NCBI GenBank assembly: GCA_041664345.1
Contig: JBAYKX010000002.1
Location: 114,284-178,283, forward strand
Reading direction: 5' to 3'
Origin: GWE2-40-63 sp041664345
GTDB taxonomy: Bacteria; Bacteroidota; Bacteroidia; Bacteroidales; SZUA-534
Length of the DNA stretch: 64,000 nucleotides
Part shown: piece after piece, positions 8,656-16,197 of the stretch
Layout: each line of letters opens with the position of its first letter
Position numbering within the stretch: position 1 is the first letter of the stretch
The notes under the pieces: generated by a model
What the model saw: the letters and a program-made list of their open reading frames with translations, nothing else
The model's database searches: none
Told to the model about the DNA's origin: nothing
Program-made: the position numbers and the translations under genes

Positions 8656-9063
8656 ATGGCATTTATGACTTGGAACCAGACGTTGAGTGTTAAAATCAAG
8701 ACTATTGATGATCAGCACATCAAATTGATTGAAATGATTAATGATTTTTACGATAACGTAAAAAACAGATCAAACAATGATAATATTTCAGCGTTAATTA
8801 CAGGGATGAAGAAGTACATACTTACCCATTTCTATACTGAAGAAAAGTATATGGTTGAGTTTAATTACCCCAATTATGAAGAACATAAAAAGGAGCACGA
8901 TTTATTTATCTCGAAATTATCGGCTGTTGAAGAAAAATTCAATAGCGGTAAAGTCGTTGTTTCATTTGAAATAACTGGTTTTTTAAAAGATTGGTTAAAG
9001 AACCATATTCAAGTAACTGACAAACAATACAGCGATTTTTTTATCAAGAATGGTGTTAAATAG
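8656..9063 (+). CDS. Bacteriohemerythrin (second of three)
   Basis: 135 residues, same length as and highly similar to the upstream copy (both begin M-A-F and end D-F-F-I-K), so a recent tandem duplication. Ligand pattern retained: D-D-Q-H-I-K-L-I, H-F-Y-T-E-E-K-Y-M, H-K-K-E-H-D-L-F and N-H-I-Q-V-T-D. Differences cluster on the surface of the middle helices. Co-transcription with the first copy is likely, given the 48-nt gap and lack of an intervening terminator. Confidence 0.9.
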   Translation: MAFMTWNQTLSVKIKTIDDQHIKLIEMINDFYDNVKNRSNNDNISALITGMKKYILTHFYTEEKYMVEFNYPNYEEHKKEHDLFISKLSAVEEKFNSGKVVVSFEITGFLKDWLKNHIQVTDKQYSDFFIKNGVK

Positions 9064-9196
9064 TTAAGGTTCATGAAAATTGGCACTTTGTAACTTTGGT
9101 CACTAAACTATTTATTCTTATTGGGTATTATTACAGGCATTAGTTAAATTAGGTGTTTGCAATTGCAAAAAGCATGTAGGGCTTTAATATCAATAG

Positions 9197-9303
9197 CCGG
9201 GGGTTGCTGAGCGAAGTCGAAGCATAACCCTCGGTAAGCAAAAAATATTTTTTAATCGTCGCACGATCTGAATCGTGTAAAATAGGAGATGTTTACTGCG
9301 ACG
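9197..9303. repeat. Two inverted repeats, REP-like, between hemerythrin genes
   Basis: The first palindromic unit pairs 9197-9208 with 9221-9234 around the core TGAGCGAAGTCGAAG (9208-9222), a sequence I recognise as a frequent dispersed intergenic repeat in Bacteroidota. The second is a nested hairpin: CGTCGCA (9257-9263) with TGCGACG (9297-9303) outside, and CACGAT/ATCGTG inside. They separate the first two hemerythrin genes from the third and contain no gene. Confidence 0.5.
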
Positions 9304-9406
9304 AAACAATATGAATTTGCAATTTGTGACGCTATTTTAAACAAAAGCCTTTGTACATTGTAATTATTTGAATTACTGCATTACCTGTAGAGTCAATGAA
9401 GCAATC

Positions 9407-9829
9407 ATGGAAGAAAAAGTATTAATAAACTGGTCCGATAATTATTCGGTTGGTTATGCTGAAATTGACGAACAGCACAAAAAGCTCGTGGAAATGATAA
9501 ATACGCTTTACTTTTCATTCACACAGGGAGATGCCGATAAAATTATTGAACCAATCCTAAACGAAATGATTCAATACACCGATTATCATTTTAAAATAGA
9601 GGAAGAATATTTTGAAAAATACAATTATCCAGGTAAACAGGAACATAAAATTGAACATCAACATTTTGTGGAAAAGATTTCTACCTTTCACAATGATTAT
9701 AAATCAGGAAGTATTACTGTGTCATACGAAATTATGGATTTTTTGAAAGACTGGTTAATCAGCCATATAAAAACTTCCGACAAAAAATATAGCAACTACT
9801 TTAAAAACCAAAACATGAGTAAATTGTAG
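9407..9829 (+). CDS. Bacteriohemerythrin (third, divergent copy)
   Basis: 140 residues from ATG 9407 (M-E-E-K-V-L-I-N-W); an upstream in-frame start at 9368 would add 13 residues lacking family character. Ligands present: I-D-E-Q-H-K-K-L, H-F-K-I-E-E-E-Y, H-K-I-E-H-Q-H-F and S-H-I-K-T-S-D-K-K-Y. It is more distant from the two upstream copies than they are from each other. It lies 32 nt before the SpoIIE-type phosphatase gene and so probably forms an operon with it, hinting that an oxygen or redox cue feeds into the phosphatase (inference). Confidence 0.85.
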   Translation: MEEKVLINWSDNYSVGYAEIDEQHKKLVEMINTLYFSFTQGDADKIIEPILNEMIQYTDYHFKIEEEYFEKYNYPGKQEHKIEHQHFVEKISTFHNDYKSGSITVSYEIMDFLKDWLISHIKTSDKKYSNYFKNQNMSKL

Positions 9830-9861
9830 TTTTGGTTATTTTATTTCATAATACGAAACAG

Positions 9862-11283
9862 ATGACTGATTTAGAAAAATATCAACAATTTCCAGCCGCG
9901 CTTTCCCAAATTATCCAAGATGCCAATAATTATACAGATAGCATCGGGTTTATCCAAAACTCGTTTGAGGCATTAAGCACGTTACCTTGGGATTCATTTC
10001 AATACGAAAGCTCGTCGTGTTTTGTAAAAAATGGGAATTATTTCAAATCAGTTTCTAAAAACATTGATAAAGGGTTACAAAAGAAGTGTAAAATAGACGA
10101 AAATGGCAACTGCTTGTGCGAAAAAATTTCTCAACAGAAAGGAATGTTATTTTGCGACAACAACAAAGTTCATTATTCAGTAAACAAAAACGATACTATT
10201 GAAAAGGGCCATTTTTGCATTCCCATTAAATGGAAAACAGAATTATTTGGGGTGTTAATTTTACAATCGAATAGTAAACGGAATAATTTTGAACTTGAAT
10301 ATTTTAAAACCGTTGTAACCATCCTTGAAAATATCGGACTGCATAAAAAGGCGGAAGAACAGCTCCAAATAAAAGCAGAACAGCAAAATGTACTAAACCA
10401 AAAACTGTTTTCGCAAAGCCTGGAAATTGACCAAAAGAGGTTGGAAGTTGAAGAGAAAAATGAAGAAATCAGGCAAAAAAATGAAGAACTCAGTACACTC
10501 AACGAAAATTTACATGAACAAAATGAACTAATTGAAAAAGCCAATACCGAAATAACATCGAGCATAAATTATGCAAGTAGTATTCAAAAAGCACTGTTGA
10601 CACCACAGAATCAAGTAGATAAGCTATTTGAGAATTTTATTCTTTATCTGCCCAAAAATATTGTAAGTGGCGATTTTTATGTAATAAAGCAAATCGGGAA
10701 ATATAAAATAATTGCTGTAGCCGATTGTACCGGGCACGGTGTACCGGGTGGTTTTATTACCATGCTGGGAATAAATTTTATTGATACCATTTTTAAATTA
10801 AAAAATATTGAAACACCCGCTCAAGTATTGGAATTGTTACGGACAAAATTTAAAAAGGTATTTGAATCGTCCAATCATCACGACGGGATGGATATTGCCT
10901 TAGGCATCTTTAACCAGGAAACCAACATGTTGCTTTTCTCTGGTGCTTACAATTCCCTGATTTTAGTTAGGGATGGTGGATTGGTTGAATATAAAGGAAT
11001 TAAAAACCCTATTGGAAAACACACCAAGGAAAGTGATTTTATTAATCATGAAATTCAAATACAGGAAGGCGACTTGATTTATATGTTTACAGATGGTTTT
11101 GCCGACCAGTTTGGAGAAAAAACAGACTCAAAATTTTATAAACATAATTTTGCGAATTTATTAGTAGATATCCACCGGTTGCCAATGGAAGAGCAGAAAT
11201 CGGAACTATTATCAGTATTTAACCATTGGAAAAGTCAAACAAAGCAAACCGATGATGTATTGGTTGTTGGTATTAAGTTTTGA
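9862..11283 (+). CDS. GAF-like, coiled-coil, SpoIIE/PP2C-type phosphatase
   Basis: 473 residues from ATG 9862 (a start at 9832 would add 10 residues). N-terminal about 165 residues: GAF-like sensor with a small cysteine group (C-K-I-D-E-N-G-N-C-L-C). Residues about 170-245: long coiled coil rich in E, K and Q. Residues about 246-473: PP2C_SIG phosphatase, starting S-I-N-Y-A-S-S-I-Q-K-A-L-L and containing D-C-T-G-H-G-V-P-G-G (Asp288), G-M-D-I-A-L-G-I and M-F-T-D-G-F-A-D-Q. Such proteins dephosphorylate anti-anti-sigma or partner-switch proteins. No anti-sigma kinase or STAS gene is next to it, so the target is unknown. No membrane segment. Confidence 0.85.
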   Translation: MTDLEKYQQFPAALSQIIQDANNYTDSIGFIQNSFEALSTLPWDSFQYESSSCFVKNGNYFKSVSKNIDKGLQKKCKIDENGNCLCEKISQQKGMLFCDNNKVHYSVNKNDTIEKGHFCIPIKWKTELFGVLILQSNSKRNNFELEYFKTVVTILENIGLHKKAEEQLQIKAEQQNVLNQKLFSQSLEIDQKRLEVEEKNEEIRQKNEELSTLNENLHEQNELIEKANTEITSSINYASSIQKALLTPQNQVDKLFENFILYLPKNIVSGDFYVIKQIGKYKIIAVADCTGHGVPGGFITMLGINFIDTIFKLKNIETPAQVLELLRTKFKKVFESSNHHDGMDIALGIFNQETNMLLFSGAYNSLILVRDGGLVEYKGIKNPIGKHTKESDFINHEIQIQEGDLIYMFTDGFADQFGEKTDSKFYKHNFANLLVDIHRLPMEEQKSELLSVFNHWKSQTKQTDDVLVVGIKF

Positions 11284-11629
11284 TACAAAACGGACGAAAT
11301 TCAAGTTCGAATTGACCAAGGATTCAACTTTTTTTGACTTGTAAAAATATGTGGAAGACTATTTCGGTTTGAATAGTTGTTTTCCATTTATTTTTAATAC
11401 CATTCCCTTTTTGGTAATTGTACCCTCGTATTTGGTTAGGCATAAGTATAAAATTACTTGCAGTAAGTTATTATTGAGTTGGTGCTATATGCATCCCCAT
11501 AACGATATGGCAGCCAGTGCTCAGGATTGTTGCGGGGTAAGTAAAAGCCATTTTATAGCCACTATATTTTTGGTTGTATAACGAAATGAATTAAAGATTT
11601 TCATATATTTAAGAAAACTATTTCCTTAT
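11284..11629. other. Intergenic region without a supported gene
   Basis: About 345 bp between the phosphatase and the M1 peptidase. One 76-codon frame exists but has no family character, a cysteine-rich random composition and no initiation context. I see no hairpin or RNA gene. Confidence 0.5.
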
Positions 11630-13510
11630 ATGACAAGAATCTTCGTTTTATATATCATAATAGTTACTCTCAGTATTGAACCACTTACTTTGATGGCTCA
11701 ACAATTAGAGGTACCATCGGAGTTCAAAAATGCCATTGAAGAAGGAACACGGACTGTAAATGGGTTACCGGGTAAGAATTATTGGATCAATCATAGTGAT
11801 TATGACTTGGCAGTAAATGTGAGATTTTTAAATGACACTATTTGGATAATTGGTTCGGGTGAAATTACATACTTTAATGCAAGTCCTGACACCTTAAAAC
11901 AACTTGTTCTAAGGTGTTATCCCAATTTTTTTGCAAAAGGAGCTCTTCGTGATTTCGATATCGGTAGTAAAAATGAAGTTGAACCGGTAATGTACTCCAA
12001 CTTGTTAATTAATGGCGATACCATTCCTGCTAACGTGATAAATCAACGGAGAACATCTACAAACATAATTCTGAAAAATATAGACCCCATTGACCCTAAT
12101 GAGAAAGCAGTAATTACTATTGGTTGGAAATACAGGATGAATCCATCCATGAATCTCCGTCAAGGAATATATGCTGATAAAGCCATTTTTGTAGCTTACT
12201 GGTACCCTCAAGTTGCAGTTTACGACGATCTTTATGGATGGGATACTATTGAATATGGTGGGTTAACTGAATTTTATAACGACTTTAATAATTATGATGT
12301 AAAAATCACTCTTCCTTCCGATTATTATGTATGGGGTGGAGGAGTGTTACAAAACCCCGAAGCGGTTTATTCCCAATATGTTCTGGATAAATACAACAAG
12401 GCATTGAATGGGGGTGAATTGGTTAATATCCTCTCTGAAGAAGATTTGATAAATACGGCATCAAGCGGCAGCAAAAAAACTTGGTATTTCAAATCGGAGC
12501 ATTCACCCGACTTTACTTTTGCCGCTAGCAAATCTCATGTATGGGACGCTAAGTTATTAAAATTAGCCAATAGTAATAAAGTGTTTGTTTCATCGGTTTA
12601 TGGACCAAACAGTCTGTTCTATTCTCAAGATGCAATATGGGCTTGTGAAGCTATTGAATATTTATCAAGGGTATGTCCAGAAGTTCCTTTTCCATTCCCT
12701 TGGATGACTATTTTTAACAATATGGATTTAGATGAGAGTGCTATGGAATCGCCCATGATGGTAAATACTGGCGACCAGCAAACGGCTGATATGGCCAGAG
12801 AAGTTACTTTTCACGAGATTGCTCATACCTATTTGCCTTTTTTACTGGGTACCAATGAACGCCGTTATGCCTGGATGGACGAAGGTTGGGCAACCTATCA
12901 GGGAATCAAATGGAGTAATGGAAGGCCTGGAACTATCATTGATATGTTTCGGGAATTGTTCTACCAAATTGATAGCCTCTCGCTTAGGAGTCCGCTTATG
13001 GTACCTAGTTATCAGATTTCGGGTTACAATGCTGAAACATTTCATGCTTATGTTCGATCATCGCAAGCTTTTATGACGATTGAAAACCAGCTTGGTGCCA
13101 AGAAAATGGATGCAGCCTGGCACCTTTTTACCGAAACATGGAGCGGAAAACACCCTGCACCATCCGACTTTTTTGCAATAGTTAGCAAAGTAGCCGGTGA
13201 AGATATTAACTGGTTACTTTTTCCTTGGTTTTATGAATTTGCTTATCCCGATCTTGCCATTGATTCGGTGGATACCCTCAAAGGAACTATTACCATCAGG
13301 AATTTAGGAGGACTGCCATTGCCCGTTTTTTTAAAGATAAAAAACAGCGATAACACCACCTTTTCAATTACTCGTAAACCGGTAGTATTCAAAAAGACAA
13401 AACAATGCACCATAAAACTGAAAAGGATAAATGATATTGTTTCCATTGAATTGGGTAATGCTATGTTTTTCGATAAAGTTAATTCCAATAATCGGTGGAG
13501 AAGAGAATAA
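11630..13510 (+). CDS. M1-family (gluzincin) metallopeptidase
   Basis: 626 residues with a signal peptide (hydrophobic residues 4-22, cleavage near M-A-Q-Q). The zinc site is H-E-I-A-H at residues 395-399 followed by E418 in M-D-E-G-W-A (HExxH-x18-E), as in aminopeptidase N relatives. The upstream E-S-A-M-E-S-P segment takes the place of the G-A-M-E-N exopeptidase motif, so N-terminal amino-group recognition may differ. An N-terminal beta domain (residues 40-260) and a short C-terminal beta domain are present, but not the long helical ERAP-type tail. Exported; probably periplasmic or lipoprotein-like peptide hydrolysis. The gene ends 23 nt before the next start, so operon formation is likely. 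Confidence 0.85.
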   Translation: MTRIFVLYIIIVTLSIEPLTLMAQQLEVPSEFKNAIEEGTRTVNGLPGKNYWINHSDYDLAVNVRFLNDTIWIIGSGEITYFNASPDTLKQLVLRCYPNFFAKGALRDFDIGSKNEVEPVMYSNLLINGDTIPANVINQRRTSTNIILKNIDPIDPNEKAVITIGWKYRMNPSMNLRQGIYADKAIFVAYWYPQVAVYDDLYGWDTIEYGGLTEFYNDFNNYDVKITLPSDYYVWGGGVLQNPEAVYSQYVLDKYNKALNGGELVNILSEEDLINTASSGSKKTWYFKSEHSPDFTFAASKSHVWDAKLLKLANSNKVFVSSVYGPNSLFYSQDAIWACEAIEYLSRVCPEVPFPFPWMTIFNNMDLDESAMESPMMVNTGDQQTADMAREVTFHEIAHTYLPFLLGTNERRYAWMDEGWATYQGIKWSNGRPGTIIDMFRELFYQIDSLSLRSPLMVPSYQISGYNAETFHAYVRSSQAFMTIENQLGAKKMDAAWHLFTETWSGKHPAPSDFFAIVSKVAGEDINWLLFPWFYEFAYPDLAIDSVDTLKGTITIRNLGGLPLPVFLKIKNSDNTTFSITRKPVVFKKTKQCTIKLKRINDIVSIELGNAMFFDKVNSNNRWRRE

Positions 13511-13533
13511 CGCACGTAATTCATTTTATACAA

Positions 13534-14196
13534 ATGCAAATTCTGAGAGGTTCAATAATCTATGTATTGTTTATTATTGGGGCAATCAATCCAACATACT
13601 CAAAAGCTGCTAAAGCGGATGATATGCATCAACTATGGCTTGATTGCAAGCTTGATGGAAAAGTTTCTTACCAAATATTCAATCTGGCCATGCAAGGATA
13701 TCATCTAATGGATAACCTGAAAAAGAAGAACCTGCTTACAATTATTGATTATTCAAAACCATCGAACGAAAAGCGATTTCTGGTAATTGACCTGGTACAT
13801 AAAAAGCTTTTATACCATTGTTTGGTGGCGCATGGAAAGAATACGGGTGAAAACAGTGCCACCAATTTTTCCAACCAATCAAATTCACTTAAAAGTTGCC
13901 TTGGTTTTTTTATAACTGCTGAAACATATTCAGGTGAGAATGGCTATTCGCTGAGGCTCGATGGATTGGAAAAAGATATCAACAGTAACGCAAGGGCAAG
14001 GGACATTGTAATTCATGGGGCCGATTATGTAAGTGAGCAATTTATCAAAAATTACGGACGACTTGGACGAAGTTGGGGCTGTCCGGCGCTGCCCATCAAA
14101 GTATCGAAACAAATTATTGACACCATTTCGGGTGGAAGCTGTCTTTTTATATACGGGAATGGGTATCGGGAAAATTCTAAATTATTGAATAACTAG
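13534..14196 (+). CDS. L,D-transpeptidase catalytic domain (YkuD_2) family protein
   Basis: 220 residues from ATG 13534, chosen because a signal segment (I-I-Y-V-L-F-I-I-G-A-I) follows; a GTG at 13495 overlapping the previous gene is less likely. The catalytic signature is seen as V-I-H-G-A-D-Y followed by R-S-W-G-C-P-A-L with nucleophile Cys183, the H-x-G ... S-x-G-C-P layout of murein L,D-transpeptidases of the YkuD_2 group. Upstream residues (F-L-V-I-D-L and V-A-H-G-K-N-T-G) match the domain start. The protein acts in the periplasm on peptidoglycan or on lipoprotein attachment. The neighbouring M1 peptidase may share an operon, but no functional link is evident. Confidence 0.85.
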   Translation: MQILRGSIIYVLFIIGAINPTYSKAAKADDMHQLWLDCKLDGKVSYQIFNLAMQGYHLMDNLKKKNLLTIIDYSKPSNEKRFLVIDLVHKKLLYHCLVAHGKNTGENSATNFSNQSNSLKSCLGFFITAETYSGENGYSLRLDGLEKDINSNARARDIVIHGADYVSEQFIKNYGRLGRSWGCPALPIKVSKQIIDTISGGSCLFIYGNGYRENSKLLNN

Positions 14197-14205
14197 TAGA
14201 AAATT

Positions 14206-14559
14206 ATGGCATTTAGTGAACATTTGGCAAACCGGGTAAGGGAACGGCTAATGGATTTACCCAATTTGGAAGAAAAGACCGTGATGGGCGGATTGGTTTT
14301 TATGTACAACCAGAAAATGTGTGTGGGTATCATCAAAGATGAATTAATGCTCCGTATTGATCCCGACCTTTGCGAAACTGTACTTGAAATGCAAGGTTGC
14401 CGGATTATGGACTTTACCGGTCGACCTATGAAAGGCTATATATTAGTTGACAACAGCGGAATGAAAAACAACAAGGAATTCGACTTCTGGATTCAATTGG
14501 CCCTTGATTTCAATAAGAAAGCAAAATCATCGAAGAAGAAAAATAACCTAAAAACTTAA
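14206..14559 (+). CDS. TfoX/Sxy N-terminal domain protein
   Basis: 117 residues made of a single TfoX-N domain: L-P-N-L-E-E-K-T-V-M-G-G-L-V-F-M, then C-V-G-I-I-K-D-E-L-M-L-R-I-D, G-R-P-M-K-G-Y-I-L-V and a basic lysine-rich tail. The C-terminal TfoX domain is absent, as in many stand-alone homologues. In gamma-proteobacteria full TfoX controls competence, but single-domain versions have no established role. It begins 10 nt after the L,D-transpeptidase stop and is probably co-transcribed. It is the last intact core gene before the island scar. Confidence 0.85.
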   Translation: MAFSEHLANRVRERLMDLPNLEEKTVMGGLVFMYNQKMCVGIIKDELMLRIDPDLCETVLEMQGCRIMDFTGRPMKGYILVDNSGMKNNKEFDFWIQLALDFNKKAKSSKKKNNLKT

Positions 14560-14615
14560 ATGTGTGGAAAATAAAAACGAGGTTGTCCAATAAGTTGGAT
14601 TTAATAATAACAAAG

Positions 14616-14696
14616 TCATCGGATGAATTTCTAATTAGTTGATTTATTATATTTTATAATTACTCTTTTTGTTAAAAGTATTCATCCGATGAATTT
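14616..14696. repeat. Pair of near-palindromic 15-mers (TCATCSGATGAATTT)
   Basis: TCATCGGATGAATTT at 14616-14630 and TCATCCGATGAATTT at 14682-14696 differ at one base. Because each is nearly self-complementary, the pair also forms a perfect 13-bp inverted repeat (14616-14628 with 14680-14692) around an AT-rich centre. It sits directly upstream of the Argonaute relic. It could be an operator pair or the ends of a small inserted element. Confidence 0.45.
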
Positions 14697-14745
14697 TTAG
14701 ACACCCTCGCTTGGTTTAGCTGTAGCGAGAGTAGCAATCAAAAAA

Positions 14746-14910
14746 TTAATTGCCCCAAAATATCAATACAGCCTCATGTATTGGAAATCAATTATGCAGC
14801 AAAACTTGCTGGTTACAATTAAATACCCCGAAATGGTGGCAGAAATATTCCCCCACTTCGTGGGCAACGAAATCCCTGATTTTGGGAAAGATAACTTGTG
14901 GTATTTATAA
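14746..14910 (+). pseudogene. 3' relic of a second prokaryotic Argonaute gene
   Basis: Read in the frame that ends at the TAA 14908-14910, the last 49 codons (from 14761) are clearly homologous to the last 49 codons of the Argonaute gene at 43381-45471. By direct comparison 40 of 49 residues are identical, including W-K-S, V-T-I-K-Y-P, F-P-H-F, G-N-E-I-P-D-F-G-K-D-N-L-W. Similarity fades upstream of about 14740, and no PIWI, MID or N-terminal coding region precedes it. The fragment is therefore the tail of a deleted paralogue rather than a functional gene. It lies outside the present island, on the chromosomal side of its left attachment site. Confidence 0.8.
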
Positions 14911-15039
14911 ATTGGTAGTTTTCAATTATGTGTTGCATACATTAAATCCAAAAAATAATTACTTTTGGCAAATCATTTGTTCTATTTGTAACTATATTAG
15001 TACAAAAAAGTATAATATCAATAACAAAAACTAAACAAA

Positions 15040-15195
15040 ATGGCTATCGCAATTAAAACCATACCAACGTTAAAAGGTAAAGCTGCAAAGGCTTTTAATG
15101 CAAAAGCTGAATATTCTTTTGAGCATAAGGCTACCATTGATTTTAGTAGTCAGGTTAAAATAGTAAATGAGATTTTAAAAAAAGCAAAATTGTAA
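15040..15195 (+). CDS. 51-residue probable antitoxin of GNAT toxin
   Basis: A short gene reading M-A-I-A-I-K-T-I-P-T-L-K-G-K, then A-F-N-A-K-A-E-Y-S-F-E-H-K, then F-S-S-Q-V-K-I-V-N-E-I-L-K-K-A-K-L. It is basic at the N-terminus, suited to DNA contact, and ends in a helical tail. The position immediately upstream of a GNAT acetyltransferase (stop 15195, next start 15211) is the standard order antitoxin-toxin for this class. I do not recognise a named family; it lacks the obvious ribbon-helix-helix motif of TacA. Function is inferred mainly from its position. Confidence 0.6.
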   Translation: MAIAIKTIPTLKGKAAKAFNAKAEYSFEHKATIDFSSQVKIVNEILKKAKL

Positions 15196-15210
15196 ATAAA
15201 TAAATTCATC

Positions 15211-15816
15211 TTGAATTTTTTAGCTTCCAAATGTACCTTTACATTTCTCTCTCCTGAAATAATTGCTAATTCAAAACAATTCGATTGCGGTCATCCTGAC
15301 CTCAATGATTTTTTCAGCACCGATTGTATTCATTACAACAATAAATTGTTAGGCAAATCATATAGTTTTATTTTAACAGAAGACCCAACAACAATTGTTT
15401 GTGCATTAACAGTTTCAAACGACAGTATAAAAACTAACCTATTACCGAACAGTCGCAAAAAAAAATTATTGAAATCAATTCCACGTTCAAAGCATGCAAG
15501 TAGTTATCCTGCGGTCTTAATTGGACGTTTAGGAGTAAATATTAATTTCAAAGGACAGGGCATTGGTCATGAGTTAATGGATTTTATTAAGGCTTGGTTT
15601 ATTGACCCAAATAATAAAACGGGTTGTAGGTATATAGTAGTTGATGCTTATAATGTGCCAGAATCCTTGCACTATTATGAACGAAATGATTTTCAATTTA
15701 TCTTTTCAACTCCAGCTCAAGAGAAAAAACACTACAACCTTTCTTCAAAAGCTACCTTAAATACGCGCTTAATGGTTTTTGATTTAATCGATTTAACTGC
15801 CAACCCACAAGGTTAA
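15211..15816 (+). CDS. GNAT acetyltransferase, TacT-type toxin candidate
   Basis: About 201 residues. It shows the entry signature of TacT/AtaT-like toxins: F-D-C-G-H-P-D-L-N-D-F-F, then R-L-G-V-N-I-N-F-K-G-Q-G-I-G-H-E-L-M as the acetyl-CoA pyrophosphate loop (Q/R-x-x-G-x-G), and A-Y-N-V-P-E-S-L-H-Y-Y-E-R-N-D-F at the C-terminal fold end. Toxins of this group acetylate the amino acid on charged tRNAs. No ATG is available near the beginning; a TTG at 15211, in frame with the preceding stop, is the best start and would keep expression low. The last codons and stop lie inside a 41-bp repeat shared with 47035. Confidence 0.75.
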   Translation: MNFLASKCTFTFLSPEIIANSKQFDCGHPDLNDFFSTDCIHYNNKLLGKSYSFILTEDPTTIVCALTVSNDSIKTNLLPNSRKKKLLKSIPRSKHASSYPAVLIGRLGVNINFKGQGIGHELMDFIKAWFIDPNNKTGCRYIVVDAYNVPESLHYYERNDFQFIFSTPAQEKKHYNLSSKATLNTRLMVFDLIDLTANPQG

Positions 15817-15841
15817 TCGGTGTTCGTCATCAGTCGTCAGC
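15801..15841. repeat. 41-bp direct repeat, copy A
   Basis: Identical over 41 bp to 47035-47075. This copy overlaps the 3' end of the GNAT toxin gene and lies outside the island; the other is inside, just after the TAC module. Confidence 0.85.
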
Positions 15842-15911
15842 GAAATGTAACTTCAAATCACTGAAACTAAAATCAGACTCCGAAATCAGACTCCAAGGCT
15901 TTTTTAATAAA

Positions 15912-15938
15912 AAAACCACCCCGTTTTCGAGTGGTTTT
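15912..15938 (-). terminator. Original terminator of tRNA-Met, now displaced
   Basis: AAAACCAC/GTGGTTTT stem. On the minus strand it is followed by a T-run, so it faces transcripts coming from the tRNA side. It lies directly beyond the tRNA 3' fragment, where the intact tRNA-Met once ended. Confidence 0.65.
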
Positions 15939-15952
15939 CCTTTATTTATTGG

Positions 15953-15998
15953 AGTAGCGAGAGGGAGGCATGATCTCCCGACCTCATGATTATGAATC
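15953..15998. repeat. Island attachment site, left (tRNA-Met 3' fragment)
   Basis: 46 bp identical to 49134-49179. It comprises the tRNA acceptor 3' strand, T arm, variable loop and part of the anticodon arm; the 5' half of the tRNA is missing. This is the displaced target fragment expected after site-specific integration. Confidence 0.9.
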
Positions 15999-16110
15999 CT
16001 GTTTTTGTATTTCTCTTGATTGTTACCCATTTGTTAATGTGTTGTAAAATAGCAATTTAGCGTTTTTATTAACTCTTTTTTGTTGCCTATTTGTTGTTTA
16101 TTTCCCAAAA

Positions 16111-16154
16111 TGTATGTAAATTGTATGCAAATTGTATGCAAATTGTATGCAAAT
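16111..16154. promoter_or_regulatory. Four tandem 11-bp units, likely integrase arm sites (left)
   Basis: TGTATGTAAAT followed by three copies of TGTATGCAAAT with perfect 11-bp phasing, about one helical turn each. The same unit occurs twice at 49069-49090 near the other end. Location just inside the attachment site and upstream of the integrase gene fits arm-type binding sites that may also autoregulate the integrase. Confidence 0.6.
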
Positions 16155-16197
16155 AATTCAATTACATACAACTGATTTACAATTTAATACAACAATT

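Noticed and set aside
11351..11581. 76-codon open frame between the phosphatase and M1 peptidase
   Set aside because: Composition rich in Cys/Phe with no family features and no initiation context; looks random.
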